In this document: piece by piece, positions 51,938 to 60,362 of the stretch | Layout: the number at the start of each line of letters is the position of its first letter | Numbering within the stretch: position 1 is the stretch's first letter | DNA from: Paenibacillus turicensis | Lineage (GTDB): Bacteria > Bacillota > Bacilli > Paenibacillales > Paenibacillaceae | Direction of reading: 5' to 3' | Assembly (NCBI RefSeq): GCF_017873435.1 | Contig: NZ_JAGGKG010000009.1 | Coordinates: 1 to 64,000, forward strand | Length of the DNA: 64,000 nucleotides | Translations under genes and position numbers: made by a program | Notes under the pieces: generated by a model | The model's database searches: none | Seen by the model: the letters and a program-made list of their open reading frames with translations, nothing else | What the model was told of the DNA's origin: nothing

Positions 51938-52236
51938 AATATCCTCCTAATTTATTTATTAATTATGTATATACCCAAATTATCCCTCATAGACGCAATT
52001 TGTCCAGTAAGTTGTTCTTATTAGGGTTTCAACTGGTAAGTTGCGCTGTACTAAACTAAGTCTATTGGTGTGATCAGCACTTTTATTTGTATATAATTAT
52101 CTCAAAATTTAGGTAAAAAGTAGGTAGATTCAAAATAAGTGATTGTTATAATCAACATAAGAAATAGGTCTGAAGCAATTTATAGAATAAATATTATATC
52201 AGGTTAAATAAAAAACCACATAAGAGGAGGGAGCTT
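51938..52236. other. AT-rich intergenic region
   Basis: About 300 bp between a leftward and a rightward gene. No reading frame, RNA gene or clear repeat is visible; it should contain the promoters of both neighbours. Confidence 0.5.
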
Positions 52237-52815
52237 ATGGGAAGGTCATTTGCCAACTTGCATATTAAGTCAAATCATCTTGAGAAGACGATTTCAGCAT
52301 TAAAAGTACTCAGCCAAGGTCATGCCCAAGTATTAGGTAATCGGGAAAATGACTCTTCAGAGACTAACATTACTATGTATATTAGTAAAAGTAATGTGAA
52401 TGAGAGCTGGATTAGCGTGCTCCACGATTATTTTGTATGGGGGACTGTGAAGAAAATAGGTAAAACGTTGTCCCAGCTTGTTGAAGAGCCCGTTATGACG
52501 ATCGGATATATGAACGAGGAAATATTTGAGTGGTCTTTTTACGAGAACGGGGAAATTCAAGCCGAAAAAATCTTTTGTGAGCCATGGACAAGAGAAGAAT
52601 ATGAGCAGCTTAAAGAAGAGCGTCTTAATGATGAATACTTGCAAAAAATGTTGGATGTAGATAATGAGGAGTTTGGACAACTCCTTGAAATTAACGACCC
52701 TGCTCAAGCTGTGGATAAGCTGTCACAATTGCTGAAGATGTCTTTATGGTGTGATGCGGAATGGATTGAATTTGAAGCTGATCTTAAAAAAAGATTTGAA
52801 AAATATGAGTTTTGA
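52237..52815 (+). CDS. hypothetical protein (192 aa), possible immunity-type
   Basis: ATG behind GAGGAGGGAG. Acidic, soluble, Trp-containing (ESWISVLHDYFVWG, FEWSFYENG, SLWCDAEWIEFE). It stands 140 bp before an SMI1/KNR4 gene and has the small acidic character of toxin-immunity proteins, but no domain was recognised. Confidence 0.75.
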   Translation: MGRSFANLHIKSNHLEKTISALKVLSQGHAQVLGNRENDSSETNITMYISKSNVNESWISVLHDYFVWGTVKKIGKTLSQLVEEPVMTIGYMNEEIFEWSFYENGEIQAEKIFCEPWTREEYEQLKEERLNDEYLQKMLDVDNEEFGQLLEINDPAQAVDKLSQLLKMSLWCDAEWIEFEADLKKRFEKYEF

Positions 52816-52957
52816 ATTCATATAAAAGAGGAAAATGATCTTAGATGGTACTCTTTGGACCGTTTGATCTTTAGAAGGAAGCGAGACAGAAGGGGATTGG
52901 GATACGGGGACACCTAAGGTTTTATAGATAGTTAACAAGGGAGGAGAAGTAAACATT

Positions 52958-53419
52958 ATGTATAAGCGATTAGAAGAAAAGATGAAAACAACAACTGCTT
53001 TAAAATGGTTTAATGGACATGGTGCACAAGAGAACTGGATCGTGGAAGTTGAAGAGGAGCTAGGCTTCCGTTTGCCTCCATCTTATCGCTGGTGGATAAC
53101 TCATTATGGTAATGCCCTGTTGGGTGATGGGGAAATTCTGACCATTGTCGCTCCAGAACACAGAGAATACCATGATGCAGATGTTCTTTACAGGCATAGA
53201 CTTAACCTAGCTGAGGCATGGTGGGTGAGCCAGTTTCCTAACAGAATGGATTTGTTTGTGCCAGACAGCGATGAGCTTTATTTTTTTGATACTTCTACTA
53301 AAGATGAGCATGGAGAATTTCCGATTATGCGTTATGATCTCATGAATAATTTGATTGAGAAGTATGCTTCAAGCTTTGCGGAGTTTTTAGAAAGATTGAT
53401 TGATGAGCGGTCTAGGTAA
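52958..53419 (+). CDS. SMI1/KNR4 (SUKH) family protein
   Basis: 153 residues: VEEELGFRLPPSYRWWITHY, then a beta-rich part (DLFVPDSDELYFFDTS) and a C-terminal helix (FAEFLERLIDERS) as in SUKH proteins, often immunity partners of contact-dependent or polymorphic toxins. No toxin gene is nearby; it may be an orphan immunity gene. ATG behind GGGAGGAG. A terminator follows. Confidence 0.87.
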   Translation: MYKRLEEKMKTTTALKWFNGHGAQENWIVEVEEELGFRLPPSYRWWITHYGNALLGDGEILTIVAPEHREYHDADVLYRHRLNLAEAWWVSQFPNRMDLFVPDSDELYFFDTSTKDEHGEFPIMRYDLMNNLIEKYASSFAEFLERLIDERSR

Positions 53420-53421
53420 AG

Positions 53422-53453
53422 GATGGGATGATACATGTTATCATCCTTTTTTT
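53422..53453 (+). terminator. terminator after SMI1/KNR4 gene
   Basis: Arms GGATGATA and TATCATCC in a compact hairpin, then seven T. Confidence 0.88.
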
Positions 53454-53463
53454 AGAGAAGTGA

Positions 53464-53688
53464 CCTACTGACTCTGGGTTAGCGGATAAAGCATTAAAGA
53501 GATACAGTGAATTGCATCAGGAAGACCCTCACAAAGAGTATTGTTTCTTTCATACCTCTCGTTCAAAGGTGTGGCACGGGAACGTTACGTAGGAATTAGA
53601 GGTCAGAGATGAATTTAACAGAACACTATGGACTTCTTTTTGTAAGCATAACAATACTGTTTCGGGGGAGAGAAGGGTTTCAATTTGA
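53464..53688 (+). pseudogene. gene remnant of unknown origin
   Basis: One frame reads DSGLADKALKRYSELHQEDP, HKEYCFFHTSRSKVWHGNVT, an amber stop at 53590, then ELEVRDEFNRTLWTSFCKHN in the same frame to a stop at 53686. No start codon or ribosome-binding site. The coherent composition on both sides of a single stop suggests a decayed gene. Not recognised. Confidence 0.4.
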
Positions 53689-53986
53689 GAGCCTCTTTTC
53701 TGGGGAAGTGATAGAGAATAGCTTATAGGACTAAGATAGAGGTTTTTGTGATAATTTGGGGAATTATGCGGTATTTGCATAAGAAAAAATCTAGGGTACC
53801 TGAGTAAAAGGATTTAGACTTTACATTGGCTTTATTGAGAATTGCTTCTATGAAAATGATGTCAAATATTGATGCACTTTGTGAGGAATAACAGATCTCA
53901 TGAAGTGCATTTTTTCAGCAAATATATGATAAAATAGGAACATATGATTCTATATTCTGAACAGGTAAAGAAGAGGGAGGATATCA

Positions 53987-54979
53987 TTGGTTAACAATAG
54001 CGACATTTTAATATATCAGACTGAAGATGGAAATACAAAGATCGATGTGAAGTTAGAAAATGGAACGGTGTGGATGACTCAGAAAGCAATTGTGGAGTTG
54101 TACCAGAAAGGTGCTAGTACCATTAGCGAGCATATTAAACATATCTATGAAGAGGCAGAGTTAGAAGAAGGAGCAACAATTCGGAAAAACCGAATAGTTC
54201 AAACTGAGGGAACACGGCAGGTTGAACGTGAAGTTTCTTTCTACAATCTTGAAATGATCATTGCCATTGGTTATCGTGTTCGCTCTCACAGAGGAACACA
54301 ATTTAGACGTTGGGCGACTGAACGACTTAATGAGTATTTAGTCAAAGGTTTTACAATGGATGATGAGAAATTGAAAGATATGAGAAGTTTTGGACAAGAC
54401 TATTTCGATGAGTTACTTGAGCGTATTCGTGATATTCGGGCATCTGAAAAAAGGTTTAATCGCAAGATTACAGATATATATGCAACATCTGTCGATTATG
54501 ATCCTAATGCAAGTATATCTAAGGAGTTTTTTGCTACTGTACAAAATAAGCTTCATTTTGCTATTCATGGTCATACAGCTGCTGAATTAATAGCGGAACG
54601 TGCTAGTGCAGCTAAGGATAATATGGGCTTAACCAGTTGGAAAGGTGATAAAGTAAGAAAGGTAGATGTCTTGGTAGCCAAAAATTATTTAACAGATAAG
54701 GAATTACAATCTTTAAATCGCATTGTAACTATGTATTTAGATTATGCAGAAGATCAAGCTGAACGTCACGCACTTATGTATATGAAGGATTGGGTGGAAA
54801 AGTTAGATTTATTTCTAAAGTTTAATGAACGAGAGATTCTCAGCAATGCAGGTGGAATTTCACATGAAATTGCTGAGAAATTAGCAATAGCTGAATACGA
54901 AAAATATAACCAGCAGCGGTTAGCTATTGACGTAAGTGGAGATTTTGATGAGTTTGTTAAGAATAAAGATTTAAAATGA
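53987..54979 (+). CDS. RhuM-family protein
   Basis: 330 residues, TTG start behind AGGGAGG. Matches the RhuM family: ILIYQTEDGNTKIDVKLENG, TVWMTQKAIVELYQ, EVSFYNLEMIIAIGYRVRSH, RGTQFRRWATERLNEYLVKG, and the C-terminal TDKELQSLNRIVTMYLDYAE. RhuM was first noted on Salmonella pathogenicity island 3 and is common on mobile islands and near restriction systems; its activity is not known. Here it stands alone beside a gene remnant, suggesting an accessory region. Confidence 0.9.
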   Translation: MVNNSDILIYQTEDGNTKIDVKLENGTVWMTQKAIVELYQKGASTISEHIKHIYEEAELEEGATIRKNRIVQTEGTRQVEREVSFYNLEMIIAIGYRVRSHRGTQFRRWATERLNEYLVKGFTMDDEKLKDMRSFGQDYFDELLERIRDIRASEKRFNRKITDIYATSVDYDPNASISKEFFATVQNKLHFAIHGHTAAELIAERASAAKDNMGLTSWKGDKVRKVDVLVAKNYLTDKELQSLNRIVTMYLDYAEDQAERHALMYMKDWVEKLDLFLKFNEREILSNAGGISHEIAEKLAIAEYEKYNQQRLAIDVSGDFDEFVKNKDLK

Positions 54980-55058
54980 CTCAAACCGAGCCACTATATT
55001 TTTCATGACAACCGAAGAAACATGAACAAAACAAACACATTCCAATCTGACTTCAATC

Positions 55059-55967
55059 TCATTTCAGTATTTTCAACGATTTCAATCCTGGCAGTAAATC
55101 AGGGTACTGAAACACAAAGCCGTGCTCCAACGCTTTGGCAGGTAATACTCTTTGTCCTTGGAGCGCGAGTTCCGACATCTCGCCTAGCGCAACCTTCAAT
55201 ACTGCGGCTGGAACGGGAAACCAATGTGGACGGTGATAGGCACGCGCGAGCATCTGTCCGAACTCATCGTTCGTTACTGGGTGCGGTGCGACAGCATTAA
55301 GTGGACCCTCGATCGATGATTGATGTACAGCATAGTCTATCAGCTTGATGATATCGCTTAGCATAATCCAAGACATCCATTGCTTTCCGCTACCCATGCG
55401 CCCACCGAAACCAAGCAGATAAGGGAGCTTAAGCATAGTGAGGGCGCCGCCACCATTTCCAAGTACAATGCCGGTACGTAGCTTTACAACTCGTGAGCCG
55501 ATTTCGGAATAGGCTTCGTCCGCCGCTGCTTCCCAAAGCTTCACCACATGTGAGGGGAAGTCTGATACGTTGGCTGGAGAGCTTTCGTCAAAGGTTTTGT
55601 CCAGAGAGGTGCCATAAATGCCAACCGCTGAAGCCTGAATGATGACATTTGGCTTCGTGTGAAGTCTTTGTAAAAGTCGCCCGGCATCATTTACCGCTTT
55701 GAGTCTGGACTGAATAATGAGGTCCTTGTTTTTTTGGCTCCAGCGTTGATTTAGACTGGCGCCCGATAGATTGACCCAGCCATCTGATCCTTCAGCCAGC
55801 TCGGGAGTTGCTTCTAATTCAGCCCAAGTCGTGCTGGAGGCAAGTGGGAACTGGAGAGTTACAGCCGCCTTTCGACCAACTAAAAGGACTTCATGTCCTT
55901 CGCGTAACCAGTAATCTGTTAGTGCACTGCCGATAAATCCGCTGGCGCCAAAAATAATAAATTTCAT
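55059..55967 (-). CDS. TIGR01777-type NAD(P)-dependent epimerase
   Basis: 302 residues from ATG 55967 (behind GGAGAAAG). Short-chain dehydrogenase-like Rossmann protein: FGASGFIGSALTDYWLREGH, WVNLSGASLNQRW, ASAVGIYGTS with Tyr, WEAAADEA, then C-terminal DUF1731-like end (FPVPAAVLKVALGEMSEL). Substrate unknown. Confidence 0.92.
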   Translation of the reverse strand: MKFIIFGASGFIGSALTDYWLREGHEVLLVGRKAAVTLQFPLASSTTWAELEATPELAEGSDGWVNLSGASLNQRWSQKNKDLIIQSRLKAVNDAGRLLQRLHTKPNVIIQASAVGIYGTSLDKTFDESSPANVSDFPSHVVKLWEAAADEAYSEIGSRVVKLRTGIVLGNGGGALTMLKLPYLLGFGGRMGSGKQWMSWIMLSDIIKLIDYAVHQSSIEGPLNAVAPHPVTNDEFGQMLARAYHRPHWFPVPAAVLKVALGEMSELALQGQRVLPAKALEHGFVFQYPDLLPGLKSLKILK

Positions 55968-56085
55968 GGGGCTTTCTCCACCTATTCTTTGACAATTAAT
56001 TGATGATCTCCGCAATCAAAATCTTTATATATTATATCTTTAATTTTTGATAATTGCGAAATAGCGGTCTGAGCGTGAGGTGTGT

Positions 56086-56877
56086 TTATATATACTTTCT
56101 ATACCGCCTGTCATGCTCCCAGCCTTGTCCTGATACATGTCCTACGGACGCCATAAGCATGGATAGATGATTGATTCCATCAATCCCTAAATAATCATTC
56201 ATGTTCTCATCCATCAAATGACCGATGGTGGCTACGCCCAGCCCTAGTCCGCTACCAACAATTTGTAGATTTTGTGAAACAATGCCTGAATCCCAGAAAA
56301 TATATCGGTATGCACGCTCTTTATACTTGTCCTCTGTTCGATCTAATACAGCAGTCCAGATGAAATTAACAGCACAATGGCGCGTCATTTCCTGATTCTC
56401 AGTTAGTAGATAGGAAATCTCTGACACATCCTCCAGTTTTAATCCTTCTAGTGTCCACCGCTCTACATCTAAATGGTATAATCCCTTCTCTAATCCTTCC
56501 ACATTGTTGACCATCAGATAGGTTTCAATTGGATAAAGTGCTCCAGCGGAAGGTGTGGTACGAAGCTCATAACCATCGTGTGTTGCCGTAATTCCTTGTG
56601 TTCCCCAGAGAAGAAGATTGAGTTCATTTAACGAAAGAGATTCATGGATAAAATTCCTCATCGTACGGCGGGTTTTGAGAATTTCCCATATATTTATGGT
56701 CTCTGGAAAATCTGGCACTCCTAATGGAATGTGAATCAGTGCGTCTTCATATCGGAGATATTTTGGCGGTGCTTTAGAGAAGTCGTATTTGCTTGCCCAA
56801 CCTTTTTCTAAATCACCAACCTTGTATGAGGTTGCTTCTATAAATTGCTGACATATGTTTTTCCAATCCGGGTGCAT
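56086..56877 (-). CDS. SagB-type FMN nitroreductase/dehydrogenase
   Basis: 263 residues. SagB/ThcOx family: RRTMRNF at the FMN site, LLLWGTQGIT, TPSAGALYPIETYLMVNNVE, and GLGLGVATIGHL. Members either oxidise azolines to azoles in RiPP pathways or act alone on unknown substrates. It is preceded by a long N-terminal part (to residue 65) common in the stand-alone type. ATG behind GGAGGAATT. Divergent from the LysR gene, which probably regulates it; both lie 12-15 kb from the YcaO gene. Confidence 0.88.
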   Translation of the reverse strand: MHPDWKNICQQFIEATSYKVGDLEKGWASKYDFSKAPPKYLRYEDALIHIPLGVPDFPETINIWEILKTRRTMRNFIHESLSLNELNLLLWGTQGITATHDGYELRTTPSAGALYPIETYLMVNNVEGLEKGLYHLDVERWTLEGLKLEDVSEISYLLTENQEMTRHCAVNFIWTAVLDRTEDKYKERAYRYIFWDSGIVSQNLQIVGSGLGLGVATIGHLMDENMNDYLGIDGINHLSMLMASVGHVSGQGWEHDRRYRKYI

Positions 56878-57019
56878 GAATAATTCCTCCTTATTTCACA
56901 ATACAAGTGTTACCTACATATTGCTTATATCGAAGTATACGATTAGGTGTTGGATTAGTAAAATTATGGTTTATAATATATAACATTAGTATTTACTAAT
57001 GAATGGGAGAGGTGAAAGC

Positions 57020-57898
57020 ATGACATTATTGCAATTACAGGTATTGATCGCGGTTTCGGAGCACAAAAATTTTACGAAAGCGGCAGAATCTTTAGGCTTT
57101 ACGCAATCGGCAGTTTCTCAAATGATCAATAACCTAGAGAAGGAATTAGAAATTGTTTTGTTTGACCGCAGTAGGAGAGGGATTACAACCACCAACATTG
57201 GTAAGCGGATGGTTAAACATGCACGAGATATATTACGAATTACATCCTACATGAGAGAGGAAGCAAATGCTGCACGCGGAATGGAGGCGGGGACGCTGCG
57301 AATCGCAGTCATTTCCAGTGTTTCTCCAAAGATTTTGCCTGGTATTATCAGTTCGTTTCGTAAGCTGTTCCCTCAGATAGAGCTTGTATTATTTGAAGGA
57401 AGTAACGAAGAAATTCAGACATGGCTTGCGGACTCTGTTGCAGATGTAGCTTTTATGACCGTGCCTGATAAGAAGTTCCATGCTTTTCCCTTGCTAAGGG
57501 ATCAAATGAAGGTATTCGTTTCCAACTACAGTCCGCTGAAGGAGGAGGAGTATCTTACTTTTGAACAGCTTACAGGGAAATGCTTTGTCATGGTTAAGGA
57601 TTCTGGAATCAAAAGCTTGCTACAGGAGCATGGTATCGTGCCTGATATTACGTTGGAAGTGCAGGACCCCATTACGATTCTGTCTATGGTGCAAGAAAGA
57701 GTTGGGGTTACAATTCTGCCTGAGCTATACGTTCCTGAGGTTTTGCCTAAGGTTACAGCGATTCCTCTTCGTCCAGCGATTACCCGTGAGCTAGTCATTG
57801 CCGTGCGTGACCAGTCAGACATTTCTCCTGTTGTCGCTGAATTTATTGTGCATAGTCAGAATTACTTAAAAAAAGCAGCCTTGGCTGCTTCTGATTGA
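57020..57898 (+). CDS. LysR-family transcriptional regulator
   Basis: 292 residues: N-terminal winged HTH (LQVLIAVSEHKNFTKAAESL, TQSAVSQMINNLEKELE) and a C-terminal periplasmic-binding-like effector domain (about 90-290). ATG 57020 follows GGGAGAGGTG. Divergently transcribed from the SagB-type gene, the usual arrangement of regulator and target. Confidence 0.93.
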   Translation: MTLLQLQVLIAVSEHKNFTKAAESLGFTQSAVSQMINNLEKELEIVLFDRSRRGITTTNIGKRMVKHARDILRITSYMREEANAARGMEAGTLRIAVISSVSPKILPGIISSFRKLFPQIELVLFEGSNEEIQTWLADSVADVAFMTVPDKKFHAFPLLRDQMKVFVSNYSPLKEEEYLTFEQLTGKCFVMVKDSGIKSLLQEHGIVPDITLEVQDPITILSMVQERVGVTILPELYVPEVLPKVTAIPLRPAITRELVIAVRDQSDISPVVAEFIVHSQNYLKKAALAASD

Positions 57899-57915
57899 GA
57901 TGCTTGATTTTACGC

Positions 57916-58680
57916 TTAAATGAAACGTATTAATCCCTCATGAACTTCTCCTTCCTCAATCCACGTCTCTACAACCTCTGCAAACAATTGCGGATTTTCA
58001 TAACTCCATGCATGGTTTAAACCTGGAACGATAGCGCCTTTACTATTAGGTAATGCTGCTAACAGCTTACGAACGTTGTTTCGCACAAGTGCACCTTCTC
58101 GTTCTCCAGCAAGAACTAGCAAAGGATGAGTGGAGGGAGTGGGGACTTTTATTTCTTTCATTAATCCGTACATTTCGCGCATAGTTGAGGGCGTTACTTT
58201 TTCCATATCAAGTTCAATGTCGTAGGCATAAGCTTCAGGGATGCTCAGACCTTTCATCATGGAAGCCGTCATCTTTTTAGACGACATGAAGCGATAGGTT
58301 GGTGCAACTAACATATTAATCAATGCTACTTTAAAGGCACTCAATTGTGGAGAAGAGCCAGTGATGATTACTGATTGGATGGAGTCTGGAGAAGTTTCGA
58401 GCAGCTTTTGTGCTAAAATACCACCCATAGATAAGCCTACAATATGTACAGGTCCGTATTGAGATAAAAAAGGAGTAAGTTCTTCTACACATTTATCCGC
58501 TGTTAATGGTGTGATGGAGGAACTATCGCCATGACCGGGAAGATCGGGTACGATGCAGTAATAGTGCTCCTGTAGTAACTTTGTGACATCATCCCACATT
58601 TTACCGCTAAGTCCACCACCGTGTAGAAAAAGAATAGAAGGATTTGCAGGTTGACCGCTTGTTTTGTAGCTTAACATCAT
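57916..58680 (-). CDS. alpha/beta hydrolase (254 aa)
   Basis: Compact hydrolase: LFLHGGGLSGKMWDD, DLPGHGDSS, nucleophile elbow GLSMGG, LLVLAGEREGAL, and a late His (GLNHAWSYENP). The start follows AAAGGGGCG; two adjacent ATGs are possible. Substrate unknown. Converges with the LysR gene, divergent from the NAD operon. Confidence 0.9.
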   Translation of the reverse strand: MMLSYKTSGQPANPSILFLHGGGLSGKMWDDVTKLLQEHYYCIVPDLPGHGDSSSITPLTADKCVEELTPFLSQYGPVHIVGLSMGGILAQKLLETSPDSIQSVIITGSSPQLSAFKVALINMLVAPTYRFMSSKKMTASMMKGLSIPEAYAYDIELDMEKVTPSTMREMYGLMKEIKVPTPSTHPLLVLAGEREGALVRNNVRKLLAALPNSKGAIVPGLNHAWSYENPQLFAEVVETWIEEGEVHEGLIRFI

Positions 58681-58778
58681 AACGCCCCTTTCAAATGACA
58701 CTGATAGTAGTATTATAACTGATTAACCAATTGATAAAGTACAACAAAAAGGCAATCGCCTATTTTTCACATAAAAAA

Positions 58779-58807
58779 TTGACAAAACCTTCTTCATCTT
58801 CTATAAT
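58779..58807 (+). promoter_or_regulatory. consensus promoter of NAD salvage operon
   Basis: TTGACA (58779-58784), exactly 17 bp, TATAAT (58802-58807): a perfect sigma-A consensus. Such strength implies that a repressor controls it. Confidence 0.9.
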
Positions 58808-58812
58808 TACAA

Positions 58813-58827
58813 TTAACAAAAGGTTAA
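58813..58827. promoter_or_regulatory. palindromic operator at transcription start
   Basis: TTAAC AAAAG GTTAA, a 15-bp inverted repeat lying at the predicted start point, 5 bp after the -10 box. Position is ideal for a repressor, probably the NUDIX/winged-helix protein encoded by the first gene. Confidence 0.6.
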
Positions 58828-58886
58828 ATGTTATTAGAAATTCAGAAGCTCATTTCAATCATAATAAAGAAGGGAGTTCAAATTCA

Positions 58887-59660
58887 TTGTCTAACGAGCA
58901 GGCATTACAGCAATACGATGTTAAAAAATATAGAACACCAGACGGCTACACCTCGGACATTGCGATTTTTACGATTGTGTCAGAACAGCAGGAGTTTAAG
59001 CCACCTGTGATGGATTTGAAGCTAATGCTTATACAGCGCAGTATGACGGATAGTGAAGGCAGACCTAATATGGAGGCAGGAAAGTGGGCGTTGCCGGGTG
59101 GGTTTGTCAATCCAGATGAAACGGCATTTGAGTCAGCTAAGCGCGAACTAATGGAGGAAACAGGGGTCACCAATATTCATTTAAAGCATTTTGGGGTATA
59201 TGATACACCAGGTCGTGATCCAAGAGGTTGGATTATAACGAATGCACATTATGCAATTGTGCCAGAGCATCGGCTACAGGAGCGCCAAGCCAATGATGAT
59301 GCTAGTGAGGTCGAATTATTTTCGGTAAAAGAGGTGCTACAGCTAGACCTTGCATTTGATCACAGACAGATCATTCAGGATGCGATCGAGGTCATTACGC
59401 GTGAATTGCTGGAGACAACGGTCGCTCAATCCTTTTTACCAGAAAAGTTTACGTATTCTGAATTACAGGCGGTGTTGCTCACAATAAGTGATGATTCTGC
59501 GATTTCACTTGATGCAGCCTTTGCTAGAAAAATTAAATCCTTGCCTTTTATTGAAGAGGTAAAGGGAGAAAAAACGACACGTACGTCTAAAAAGCCAACA
59601 CAGCTTTATCGTTTTGTGGATGTGCCGGTCAACCATTCGATTTACCATAATAAACGTTAG
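58887..59660 (+). CDS. nrtR: NUDIX/winged-helix regulator, NrtR-like
   Basis: 257 residues from TTG 58887 (AAGGGAG, 10-nt spacing); the longer frame from 58731 would run through the promoter and is rejected. NUDIX domain with box GGFVNPDETAFESAKRELME then ETG (canonical GX5EX7REUXEEXGU), and a C-terminal winged-helix part (YSELQAVLLTISDDSAISLD, ARKIKSLPFIE). NrtR proteins sense ADP-ribose and repress NAD genes; an intact NUDIX box also permits ADP-ribose pyrophosphatase activity. It leads the operon with pncA, pncB, nadD and nadE. Confidence 0.85.
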   Translation: MSNEQALQQYDVKKYRTPDGYTSDIAIFTIVSEQQEFKPPVMDLKLMLIQRSMTDSEGRPNMEAGKWALPGGFVNPDETAFESAKRELMEETGVTNIHLKHFGVYDTPGRDPRGWIITNAHYAIVPEHRLQERQANDDASEVELFSVKEVLQLDLAFDHRQIIQDAIEVITRELLETTVAQSFLPEKFTYSELQAVLLTISDDSAISLDAAFARKIKSLPFIEEVKGEKTTRTSKKPTQLYRFVDVPVNHSIYHNKR

Positions 59661-59750
59661 GTAGTAATGAAAATAGCTCAAGTATAATTTAGTTTTGCAT
59701 TAGTTACTCAGTACCTTAACTATAGCTTTCTAAAATGAGGAGGAATCATT

Positions 59751-60344
59751 GTGAACAATAATGCGAATAACAACCTTAACAGTTCTAACTTAGCAAAAAG
59801 ACAAGCACTTATTAACATTGATTATACAAATGATTTTGTTGCAACAGAGGGTGCGTTAACGTGTGGTCAGCCAGGTCAGGACATTGAGCAAGCAATTGTT
59901 GATATAACAAAACAATTTATCGCTCAAGGCGATTATGTTGTATTTGCGATTGATTTGCATAAAGAGGGGGACGTGTTACACCCAGAAACAAAATTATTCC
60001 CTCCTCATAATATTGCAGGCACAAGTGGACGTCATTTATATGGTGAATTACAAGCAGTGTATGATGCTAATCGTAATAATGAACAAGTGTATTGGATGGA
60101 TAAGACAAGATACAGCGCATTTGCTGGGACGGATTTAGAGCTGAGATTACGTGAGCGGAAAATCGAGGTACTTCATTTAGTTGGCGTATGTAGTGATATT
60201 TGTGTATTGCATACCGCAGTAGATGCTTATAATAAAGGCTTTGAGATCGTAATCCATGAAAAAGCGATTGCTAGCTTTGATGCAGAAGGTCATTTATGGT
60301 CACTGCGCCATTTTAAAGGCTCATTAGGTGCTGAAATTAGATAA
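59751..60344 (+). CDS. pncA: nicotinamidase (isochorismatase-like)
   Basis: 197 residues, ATG/GTG region behind GAGGAGG (start GTG 59751). Cysteine hydrolase: catalytic Asp in INIDYTNDFV, Lys in WMDKTRYSAF, and Cys in LVGVCSDICVLHTA. Converts nicotinamide to nicotinate, first step of salvage. Second gene of the operon. Confidence 0.93.
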   Translation: MNNNANNNLNSSNLAKRQALINIDYTNDFVATEGALTCGQPGQDIEQAIVDITKQFIAQGDYVVFAIDLHKEGDVLHPETKLFPPHNIAGTSGRHLYGELQAVYDANRNNEQVYWMDKTRYSAFAGTDLELRLRERKIEVLHLVGVCSDICVLHTAVDAYNKGFEIVIHEKAIASFDAEGHLWSLRHFKGSLGAEIR

Positions 60345-60362
60345 GAAGAAGGAGCAACCAAG

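Noticed and set aside
55022-55300. 92-residue plus-strand frame after RhuM
   Set aside because: Lies opposite the epimerase gene and has its codon pattern in reverse; no independent support.
58731-58886. N-terminal extension of the NUDIX regulator
   Set aside because: The extra 52 codons run through a perfect promoter and operator; TTG 58887 has a good ribosome-binding site.
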